This document shows positions 1-6,703 of a stretch of 30,988 nt of DNA, in pieces. How positions within the stretch are numbered: the stretch's first letter is position 1; every line of letters begins with the position of its first letter. The DNA lies in the NCBI GenBank assembly GCA_964645825.1, contig CAZXZY010000007.1, positions 1-30,988 of the forward strand, in the 5' to 3' direction. The notes beneath the pieces were generated by a model. The model saw nothing but the letters and a program-made list of their open reading frames with translations. It was not told where the DNA came from and did not search any database. This DNA is from JABIAL01 sp964645825 (GTDB lineage: Bacteria; Patescibacteriota; Patescibacteriia; UBA1558; GWA2-36-10). The translations under genes and the position numbers were made by a program.

Positions 1-1250
1 AAAATACAGATCCGCAAATAGCGGATATTATAAAAAAAGAGCTTAATCGCCAACGAAATGGTGCTGAAATGATCGCTTCAGAAAACTTTGTTTCCCAGTC
101 TGTTTTAGAGGCAGCTGGTTCGGTGCTGACCAATAAATACGCAGAAGGTTATCCAAACAAACGTTATTATGGTGGTAATGAATTCATAGATCAATCAGAA
201 ACCTTAGCTATCGAGCGAGCTAAAAAACTTTTTGGTGCTGAACATGCCAATGTCCAGCCACACTCAGGCTCTACAGCTAATGCTGAAGCTTATTTTGCTT
301 TGTGTGATTTGCACGATACCATTTTGGGATTCTCTTTAGCTCATGGCGGGCACCTTACTCATGGACATCCAGTAAACTTTTCTGGTAAATCATATAACTT
401 TGTCAGCTATGGAGTAGACCCAAAAACAGAACTAATAGACTTTGATGAAGTAAAGGCACAAGCAGAAAAACATAAGCCAAAAGTTATCTTAGCTGGAGCA
501 TCTGCCTATTCCCGCCAAATTGATTTTGCAAAATTCAAAGAAATTGCCGACAGTGTTGGTGCCTATCTTATGGTAGATATGGCTCACATTGCTGGACTTG
601 TTGCCGCTAAATTACATCCTGATCCAATCCCCTATGCTGATGTAGTGACAACTACAACTCACAAAACTTTACGTGGGCCACGTGGCGCTTTGATTTTATC
701 TAAAATAAAAGACCACATACATCCAGATGACAAAAAAAATCTAGCTCGCAAAATTGATTCGGCTGTTTTCCCAGGTTTACAAGGTGGCCCACTAGAACAT
801 ATCATTGCTGCTAAAGCAGTAGCTTTTGAAGAAGCCTTACAACCGGAATTTGTTGAATACCAAAAACAAGTACTCGCTAATGCTAAAACTTTAGAAAATA
901 AATTTAGAGCCGCTGATATTCGCATGATCTCAGGTGGTACTGATAATCATTTATTAATGATCGACGTTACTCCACTAGATTTATCTGGGCAAGAAGCGGA
1001 AACCTTACTAGACCAAGTACATATTTTTACTAATAAAAATCTAATTCCATTTGATACGCGTAAACCAATGGATCCGTCTGGCATTCGTCTTGGCACAGCT
1101 GCTTTGACTAGTCGTGGATTAAAAGAAAAAGACATAGAAATGATTGCTGATGTAATCATAGATGTTTTAAAAACTAAAACAGCAAGCGAGGAAAATAAAC
1201 AAAAAGTTTTAGATCTAATGAATAATTTTTCTCTTTACCCTGAATTATAA
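1..1250 (+). CDS. glyA: Serine hydroxymethyltransferase, 5'-truncated by window edge
   Basis: PLP enzyme converting serine plus tetrahydrofolate to glycine plus 5,10-methylene-THF in the cytoplasm. The reading frame is open from base 3, and 22 residues (starting NTDPQIADII) precede the first in-window ATG at 69. They match the usual SHMT N-terminus, so that ATG is internal and only a few residues are missing. Visible motifs are the substrate/PLP segment ASENF, the YAEGYPNKRYYGG loop, HSGSTAN, the PLP Asp/His region MVDMAHIAGL, and the PLP-lysine motif TTTTHKTLRGPRG (Lys at codon 199 counted from the ATG at 69). The C-terminus is complete. folD begins 4 nt after the stop, so the pair is an operon that makes and then oxidises methylene-THF. 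The family call is very secure. Confidence 0.97.
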   Translation, partial: NTDPQIADIIKKELNRQRNGAEMIASENFVSQSVLEAAGSVLTNKYAEGYPNKRYYGGNEFIDQSETLAIERAKKLFGAEHANVQPHSGSTANAEAYFALCDLHDTILGFSLAHGGHLTHGHPVNFSGKSYNFVSYGVDPKTELIDFDEVKAQAEKHKPKVILAGASAYSRQIDFAKFKEIADSVGAYLMVDMAHIAGLVAAKLHPDPIPYADVVTTTTHKTLRGPRGALILSKIKDHIHPDDKKNLARKIDSAVFPGLQGGPLEHIIAAKAVAFEEALQPEFVEYQKQVLANAKTLENKFRAADIRMISGGTDNHLLMIDVTPLDLSGQEAETLLDQVHIFTNKNLIPFDTRKPMDPSGIRLGTAALTSRGLKEKDIEMIADVIIDVLKTKTASEENKQKVLDLMNNFSLYPEL

Positions 1251-1254
1251 AATT

Positions 1255-2085
1255 ATGGCTGAAATAATCGATGGTAAAGCAATTGCCAAACAAATCAAAC
1301 AAGAAATCTATCAAGAAATTAAAACCAAAAAACTAACACCAAATTTGGCGGTAGTCCTAGTTGGCGATGATCCAGCTTCCAAGCTTTATGTAAATTTAAA
1401 AAAGAAGGCCTGTGAAGAAGTGGGCATCGAATTTCATGAATATTTATTAGAAGAAAATTCTCCTCAAGAAGAAGTTTTGGAGGTAATAAATTTTTTAAAT
1501 AAAGACGAAAGCGTCGATGCTATATTAATTCAATTACCATTACCAAAACACTTAGACACAGACCAAGTTATCCAGACTATGAAACCGGAAAAAGATGTAG
1601 ATGGTTTTCATCCTCAAAATATAAATAATTTTATTAATCAGAAAAGTAATTTTGTACCTGGTCTGCCTTTAGGGATTATAAAATTAATAGAAAGTACCAA
1701 AGAAGATTTGAAAGATAAACAAGCTTTAATATTAGCTAAAAATAAAATTCTTTATCAACCTCTAGCTAAATTATTAAATGATCGTCAAGTAAAAACAACC
1801 ATCCTAACACCTGATGATAAAGAGCTAAAAAATAAATGCCTGCAAGCTGACATTTTAATTACAGCTGTAGGACGGCCATTCTTTATTACTGCTGATATGG
1901 TCAAAGAAGACTCTATTATTGTAGATGTTGGTACAAATAAAATAGACAACAACTATATTGTCGGCGATGTGGATTATAGTGCGGTATTTTCTAAAGCAGG
2001 TTTTATCACACCAGTGCCTGGCGGCGTTGGTCCAGTGACAGTAGCTATGCTTTTATACAATACTTTAAAACTTGCAAATAAATAA
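1255..2085 (+). CDS. folD: Bifunctional methylene-THF dehydrogenase/cyclohydrolase FolD, divergent cofactor site
   Basis: FolD oxidises 5,10-methylene-THF to methenyl-THF and hydrolyses it to 10-formyl-THF. The 276 residues are near the normal length. The catalytic Tyr/Lys motif ASKLYVNLKKK (Tyr45, Lys49), QLPLP (93-97), PEKDVDGFHP (Asp114 region) and the C-terminal PGGVGPVT (255-262) are intact. The nucleotide-binding part is not: the usual V-[IV]-G-R-S-x-[IL]-V-G-x-P reads ILAKNKILYQP (159-169), and the usual PCTPxG reads PGLPLG (135-140). This suggests altered NAD(P) use or weak dehydrogenase activity (inference). The gene starts 4 nt after glyA with no Shine-Dalgarno and is followed by a terminator, so translation is probably coupled to glyA. 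Confidence 0.93.
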   Translation: MAEIIDGKAIAKQIKQEIYQEIKTKKLTPNLAVVLVGDDPASKLYVNLKKKACEEVGIEFHEYLLEENSPQEEVLEVINFLNKDESVDAILIQLPLPKHLDTDQVIQTMKPEKDVDGFHPQNINNFINQKSNFVPGLPLGIIKLIESTKEDLKDKQALILAKNKILYQPLAKLLNDRQVKTTILTPDDKELKNKCLQADILITAVGRPFFITADMVKEDSIIVDVGTNKIDNNYIVGDVDYSAVFSKAGFITPVPGGVGPVTVAMLLYNTLKLANK

Positions 2086-2090
2086 AAAGA

Positions 2091-2117
2091 AACCCCAGAC
2101 TGATGTCCGGGGTTTTT
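2091..2117 (+). terminator. Intrinsic terminator of glyA-folD
   Basis: Stem AACCCCAGAC / GTCCGGGGTT (one mismatch) with a TGAT loop and a T run, just after the folD stop. An A-rich flank on the left means it may also stop minus-strand transcription from the 2142 gene. Confidence 0.85.
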
Positions 2118-2141
2118 AAATCAAATCTTCTGCTCGCCACC

Positions 2142-2950
2142 TTACTTACAGAGCTCAAAGACAGATGGTGAACTTATACATTCACACTCAAACTCAGGAG
2201 CTGTATTGGCAAGGATGTGGATCNNNNNNNNNNAGCCTGCGCTCGCTTAATCGCTTCTTTCACCTCAGCACCATCAGCTGGTGGACCCTCCAAAGGCATA
2301 TTAGTCACGGTGCCAAATAAAAGATAATGCATACTTGCTTCGCGAGCTAAAACTGTCTCTGGGACCGCTGTGGTCATACCCAAAAAATTGGCATGAAATT
2401 GATCACAAAGCACGCGTACCTCAGCTGGCGTCTCATAACGAGGACCTTTTACACAAGATAAAATTCCTCCAGCACAATCAACATGTCTTGCAACCAGATC
2501 TCGCAGCACCGGACAAAACATGTCTACAGGTGAGCGGTGGAAAGCTTCCTCATGAACAAGGTCTCCTTCTCTAGCAAAAGTGTAAGGCCCGCCTGATAAG
2601 TCAATGAAATCTTCTGGCGTTACAATCGATCCGACTTCGAGATCATCAATGTCATTAGGACCATTGATACCGCCTACTGCTGAAGCGGCAATTACAAACT
2701 GTACACCAGCATTGTACAAAGCATACATATATGCTTTGTGGTTTAATTGATTTGGTAAGCGAAAAATTACAGAATCGCCTTCGTGCCTTGGCTCCAAATG
2801 ATGACGATCAACAAATAAAACTTCTTTACCATCGACTGACAATTGATGAATACTAGCTGGCCCATATGGCGTATCAATACGTTTAATTTCGCCAGAACCC
2901 AACAACTGACCCATTCCCGTGCCACCAATAATTGCGATTTTTATAGACAT
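2142..2950 (-). CDS. mtnP: S-methyl-5'-thioadenosine phosphorylase-like (purine nucleoside phosphorylase family 2), interrupted by assembly gap
   Basis: The family splits MTA or purine nucleosides with phosphate, for purine and methylthio salvage. N-terminal IGGTGMG, the central AASAVGGINGP, GPRYETPAEVRVL and the signature FLGMTTAVPETVLARE identify it. The usual RHGxxHxxxP phosphate/sugar segment is altered to RHEGDSVIFRLP, so the exact substrate is uncertain. Ten Ns fall about 25 codons before the end. Read straight through them, the frame stops at 2174 with an unconvincing tail. A different frame after the gap gives about 26 residues containing ILANTAPEFE and a TAA at 2142-2144, which I prefer and use as the gene end. 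It needs a true gap length of 2 modulo 3. The start is ATG 2950 with AAGGAG 7 nt upstream. The gene is monocistronic. Confidence 0.85.
2224..2233. other. Assembly gap (10 N)
   Basis: Ten consecutive N characters inside the 3' part of the MTA-phosphorylase-like gene. The length is probably a placeholder, so no frame should be trusted across it. Confidence 0.99.
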
Positions 2951-2957
2951 TTGTCTG

Positions 2958-2963
2958 CTCCTT
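2958..2963 (-). promoter_or_regulatory. Shine-Dalgarno of the MTA phosphorylase-like gene
   Basis: AAGGAG lies 7 nt upstream of ATG 2950 and decides the start. Most core genes in the window lack such a site. Confidence 0.85.
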
Positions 2964-2998
2964 ATTTTGATTGTTTAATGAACAAAGACTATTGTAAT

Positions 2999-3027
2999 AG
3001 TTAAACACAATGATAAAAAATGGTCAA
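2999..3027 (-). promoter_or_regulatory. Candidate promoter of the MTA phosphorylase-like gene
   Basis: TTGACC (3022-3027), a 17-nt spacer and TTAACT (2999-3004), read on the minus strand. The -35 is good and the -10 weak. It sits directly after the terminator of the 3058 gene. Confidence 0.4.
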
Positions 3028-3030
3028 ACT

Positions 3031-3056
3031 AAAAAACCGCCTTAATGGCGGTTTTA
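3031..3056 (-). terminator. Intrinsic terminator of the exonuclease-WYL gene
   Basis: ACCGCC / GGCGGT hairpin with a short AT loop, followed on the minus strand by six T. It begins within a few bases of the stop codon. Confidence 0.85.
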
Positions 3057-3057
3057 A

Positions 3058-3843
3058 TTATATTAAAGTATTTTGAAAACTCTGCATCTTACCAAGAGTC
3101 TTAACTGCCTTGATCCGATCTAAATCAAACATTCTAAGAGCATCTCTGAGGTGGCAAAAAGCCTTAACTTTACTACCACGTATATTTTGAATGTCTATTT
3201 TACGTATAGTTGTTTCACCTTTTTCATCCATGTATTCAATCTCTACTTGCTGACCATCTTGCCAGGCTTCTTTGACTTGTTGAGCAACTGTTTTTTCGCC
3301 TGATTTAAACCATCTAGAGACTATATTTGTTTTAACGCCACCGTTATGATACCAGATATGTCCATGTTTCAAACCATAGTCATAGACCTCTTTAGTAACT
3401 TTGACATCGTCTAAACAATATTTAATGAGTTTATCCCATTCATTATTACGATAATAAACAATAGCATCGAGTCCCGAACCAGATTTACCATAGCCCAGAG
3501 TACTTTGAGCGACAGACTCAAGCTTAAGTCGATGACCCAAGGCATGAACTACTTCTTCTAAAATATCTAAGTGCGGAATAGTAGACAAATCAAAATCTTT
3601 AATATAAGGCTGTAATACTGGAAAGTCAAAAGCCTTGCTATTAAAACCAATTACTAACTCAGCATTTTTTAATAGCTCTAAAAGCTCGTCAAACTCCTCT
3701 TCTTTAAATCCTCGATATTTATCTAGATTATAAGAATAAACACCTACTACGGAAACACCTAGTAGGTGATTATTTTGATGACCACCTACTTCATCAAATG
3801 TTTTCTGTGTTTCTAAATCTAAAACTATTACATCTTTCTGCAT
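3058..3843 (-). CDS. DEDD-type 3'-5' exonuclease fused to a WYL-like domain
   Basis: A 261-residue cytoplasmic protein. The N-terminal half is an RNase H-fold exonuclease (YprB/DnaQ-like): Exo I VLDLET (Asp9, Glu11), Exo II VIGFNSKAFDFP (Asn68, Asp73) and Exo III YCLDDVKVT (Tyr142 with Asp145/146), the DEDDy arrangement. Residues about 187-250 resemble a short WYL module: QVEIEYMDEKGE, then R-x-I-D-I, then CHLRDALRMFDLDRI, matching the family pattern Y...G..R.I.P ... R.FRLDRI. WYL modules commonly bind nucleic-acid ligands. The combination suggests a ligand-controlled nuclease (inference). I chose ATG 3843 over a TTG two codons upstream because a TTGAAA-17-TAAAAT promoter sits 7 nt before it, predicting a leaderless mRNA. 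The surface-protein gene ends 21 nt upstream. Confidence 0.82.
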   Translation of the reverse strand: MQKDVIVLDLETQKTFDEVGGHQNNHLLGVSVVGVYSYNLDKYRGFKEEEFDELLELLKNAELVIGFNSKAFDFPVLQPYIKDFDLSTIPHLDILEEVVHALGHRLKLESVAQSTLGYGKSGSGLDAIVYYRNNEWDKLIKYCLDDVKVTKEVYDYGLKHGHIWYHNGGVKTNIVSRWFKSGEKTVAQQVKEAWQDGQQVEIEYMDEKGETTIRKIDIQNIRGSKVKAFCHLRDALRMFDLDRIKAVKTLGKMQSFQNTLI

Positions 3844-3850
3844 AGACAAT

Positions 3851-3879
3851 ATTTTAACACACCCCTACCAATCTTTCAA
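3851..3879 (-). promoter_or_regulatory. Promoter of the exonuclease-WYL gene, leaderless type
   Basis: TTGAAA (3874-3879), 17-nt spacer, TAAAAT (3851-3856), then 7 nt to ATG 3843. The -35 lies inside the last codons of the upstream surface-protein gene. The predicted transcript starts at or next to the start codon. Confidence 0.6.
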
Positions 3880-6642
3880 CCTAAAACTCAGTCCATCCAT
3901 AACTCTATTATACCAATATCGAACCGGAATAGTAATGATATCTTGCCACTTTAAACCCAAAGATAAAAATGTGGTCTCATCTTTAATCCAATATTCTGTA
4001 CCGTCATCAATATAAAATACTTGCGGATAATCTCCATGTTTTAATATTTGTCCAGTAGGATGATTGTCTGAAGAACTCAAAGTCTCCCCTAAACTATAAT
4101 AATCAAAGTCTTCTGCTGGCAAATGAATAATCTTATTAAAATTATAACCAAATTCTTGAAAAATATCGCCAGTGGTAACCCAACGCAAAGTCTTTTCTGG
4201 TTCTATGACGTAAACTTTATTTGATTCATCAAATTTAACTAAATTACCCGGCCGAACTGTTAACCTACCTTGATAAGGATAATTATTATTTAGGGTTAGT
4301 GAATCTATAACCTGAAGAGACTCAAAATTATCAAACCAAGAATGAAAGGTAGCTAAATTTGGAATATAATATCTTTCATTGTCTTCATTAACATAATGCA
4401 CTCTGGGATCATTACCTGTTTTAACTAAAACCCCCTGTGGTTTTAAAATATCTAAAATGGTGCTCGTATAAGTAGCCTGCTGCCCCTCTTCTGTCTGACA
4501 TAAGTAAGAACAACCATCATCATTGATGATATTTCCATCATCGCATTGCTCTCCAGATTCTACTATATGATTTCCACACACTCGACTCGGTGGTGGAGTT
4601 ACTACCTCTCCATTACCATCGTCACAGCTAGCACAAGATCCACCACAGTCAATTCCTGTTTCGTTTCCATTTTTAATATTGTCTGAGCAAGAGACTGGAA
4701 GTGGCTCTGGACTCTCTACATAACGCAGTAATATTGCACCAGTTTTTGCTGGCATAGTAAGTTGACTAATAATTTCCCCATTCAATTCTTGATAATCGTC
4801 TTCTAAATTTATCGTTGCTGATGTTTCATCCGGATTAACCAAAACTAAAACATTTTCAAAATCACGAGCAAAAACTTCTGCTCCATCAAAATTGCCATAA
4901 ATATAATAATCACCAAGATCATCGCCAATGTCTGTGTCCCAATAATCAAAATACTTAAATTTTTGAAAACTTCCAGGCCTTACGTTAAAATGAAAGTAGG
5001 ACCTTTCGTTTTTTGCAAGTAAAAATGAAGAAAAAGTATACATTGCCATCTGCTGAACTTGTTCTTCTGTTGCACCGCCATAATTAACCGTATCAATTCC
5101 TGATTGATCAAGAAACATACTTCCTCTATCAACAATTAATTTCATATTTTCTAGATGTTCTAGCCAATCATCTTTATCTAGTACCCTGTCCATGCCATAC
5201 CATGGTGCATGAAACACTCCTTCATGCATTGCGCCGTCAACATAATTATGAAATTCTGCTTGTGCATCAGCCCAATCTGGAATGGCCCCGTTATAGACCA
5301 TTAGTCTACTTCCAAGCTGTTCTCTTGTCTGACTAAGCATGTATTCTATTTTACTAGACTGAGTATCATAATTATTTTGAGGAACAGTTCCTATTCCGTA
5401 ATAAGTCACCAATACATCTGTGTTTTGTGGCAAAGAATTTGTTAAAGTAATCGTATTGTCCTCTGCAGAAGAATATTCAAGAACTGTCTCTGGATCAGAT
5501 TCGGTGACAATTGTTATTATTTCACAATCATTTGCTAGATATAATTCATTGTCCAAGCTTATGCTTATTCCATCTGACCCAACAAATGCAGATTCATCGA
5601 TTACATGATAACCATGCTCCCGATGTAGGGAAATAACACCACCAGAATTATCATAAAAAACCCCATCCCACAGACTATCTTCTTTCATATAATACTGGGT
5701 CCAACTTGAAAAGAAATCACCCCAATCGCTTACACTGTCCTCAAGCATCCTATAAGCTACTCCTGCGGTACACGACCTAACAAGTCTTGTATTAAAATGT
5801 GATTCTAACCCATCACTATGAACAAACCAATCTTCATGAGTACTTCTTTCAAGGGTTTCATTATAGAAAAGATGAGATGTGTATCCTAATTCATAATAAT
5901 CTGGAAATGTTCTAGCTGAACGATAAATAATCGATGGCTTATCTGAATAATCTTTTAAAAGATATTTTTGATCTGAATCGTCATACAGCTTCCCATGCAA
6001 AGATAAATCCAAATTATCATCCATAAAAGAGATGATGTCATCGATCTCAGAATCATCATAACTTGTTTTGCTTCCATCAAGATGATATACATCCATGCCT
6101 CTCACACTGTAAACAGGAAACTGTATTTTAACATGATTAGACTCTTCATTTCTAACGGTTATTGTGTTACTGAGCTTACTATCGCAAATATTATTTGTCG
6201 GGGCAACTTCAAAATAAAACTCAGAAGAAGCTGTAGAAAAATCTGTTTCATCAACATGCATCAATAAAGGATATAAAAAATCTCCAAAGTTTTGTTCAAA
6301 AGAATGGATTATATTTTGCCCTTGATATAAACTAAAATTTATTCTTTGATCATCACAATTAGAACCTTGCATTTCAACACTTACAAACTCATCTCTGGCT
6401 ACATTAATGTCTGTAAAATTAATTACTGTTAATTGACATGAATCATCTCTCACTAAACAATCGCCGCCGTAACCAATAAGGTCTTCCCCTGAATCGCCAG
6501 CCCCCAAGCTTTTATGCGTTGCCCGTGGATTATTAGTATTATAAGTAAAGCAAATATTAAAAATAGACAAAATTAAAAACGCAAACACTCCTAATCTTAA
6601 TCTATTTTTAAAATTATCCTCAATAAACCTAAAGTGTTTCAT
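3865..6642 (-). CDS. Secreted or anchored surface protein: putative glycoside-hydrolase-like barrel, Cys-rich modules and C-terminal Patescibacteria-type repeats
   Basis: A 925-residue exported protein. Residues 16-33 form a hydrophobic signal or anchor. About 60-170 is a Cys-containing beta region. About 175-640 resembles putative glycoside hydrolases of the GHL15 kind: DGVFYDN (326-332) as one acidic site, YNGAIPDW (450-457), MHEGVFHAPWYG (472-483, Glu474 as candidate partner) and FDYWDTDIG. Roughly 351-418 looks like an inserted beta domain ending VLVTYYGIG. Then come CSDNIKNGNETGIDCGGSCASC-type (652-673) and CGNHIVESGEQCDDGN-type (689-715) cysteine modules, the latter as in Myxococcus-type Cys-rich repeats. 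Residues 735-925 hold three related units (V-x-Y-x-I/V ... W-F; V-Y-V-I ... LRWV; V-F-Y-I ... YWI) of a kind I recall from Patescibacteria surface proteins. It probably acts on envelope or host glycans (inference); the activity is unproven. Confidence 0.75.
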   Translation of the reverse strand: MKHFRFIEDNFKNRLRLGVFAFLILSIFNICFTYNTNNPRATHKSLGAGDSGEDLIGYGGDCLVRDDSCQLTVINFTDINVARDEFVSVEMQGSNCDDQRINFSLYQGQNIIHSFEQNFGDFLYPLLMHVDETDFSTASSEFYFEVAPTNNICDSKLSNTITVRNEESNHVKIQFPVYSVRGMDVYHLDGSKTSYDDSEIDDIISFMDDNLDLSLHGKLYDDSDQKYLLKDYSDKPSIIYRSARTFPDYYELGYTSHLFYNETLERSTHEDWFVHSDGLESHFNTRLVRSCTAGVAYRMLEDSVSDWGDFFSSWTQYYMKEDSLWDGVFYDNSGGVISLHREHGYHVIDESAFVGSDGISISLDNELYLANDCEIITIVTESDPETVLEYSSAEDNTITLTNSLPQNTDVLVTYYGIGTVPQNNYDTQSSKIEYMLSQTREQLGSRLMVYNGAIPDWADAQAEFHNYVDGAMHEGVFHAPWYGMDRVLDKDDWLEHLENMKLIVDRGSMFLDQSGIDTVNYGGATEEQVQQMAMYTFSSFLLAKNERSYFHFNVRPGSFQKFKYFDYWDTDIGDDLGDYYIYGNFDGAEVFARDFENVLVLVNPDETSATINLEDDYQELNGEIISQLTMPAKTGAILLRYVESPEPLPVSCSDNIKNGNETGIDCGGSCASCDDGNGEVVTPPPSRVCGNHIVESGEQCDDGNIINDDGCSYLCQTEEGQQATYTSTILDILKPQGVLVKTGNDPRVHYVNEDNERYYIPNLATFHSWFDNFESLQVIDSLTLNNNYPYQGRLTVRPGNLVKFDESNKVYVIEPEKTLRWVTTGDIFQEFGYNFNKIIHLPAEDFDYYSLGETLSSSDNHPTGQILKHGDYPQVFYIDDGTEYWIKDETTFLSLGLKWQDIITIPVRYWYNRVMDGLSFRLKDW

Positions 6643-6648
6643 GTATGT

Positions 6649-6654
6649 ATTCTA
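6649..6654 (-). promoter_or_regulatory. -10 element of the surface-protein gene, leaderless type
   Basis: TAGAAT on the minus strand, 6 nt before ATG 6642. No convincing -35 is seen 16-18 nt upstream, where the uvrD terminator lies. Confidence 0.45.
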
Positions 6655-6670
6655 CCACTTTGACCCTATT

Positions 6671-6700
6671 AAAAAAAGAGTAAATTTTACTCTTTTTTAT
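6671..6700 (-). terminator. AT-rich intrinsic terminator of uvrD
   Basis: Nearly perfect palindrome, A6-GAGTAAA / TTTACTC-T6, a few bases after the uvrD stop. It is symmetrical, with T runs on both strands. Confidence 0.7.
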
Positions 6701-6703
6701 ACT

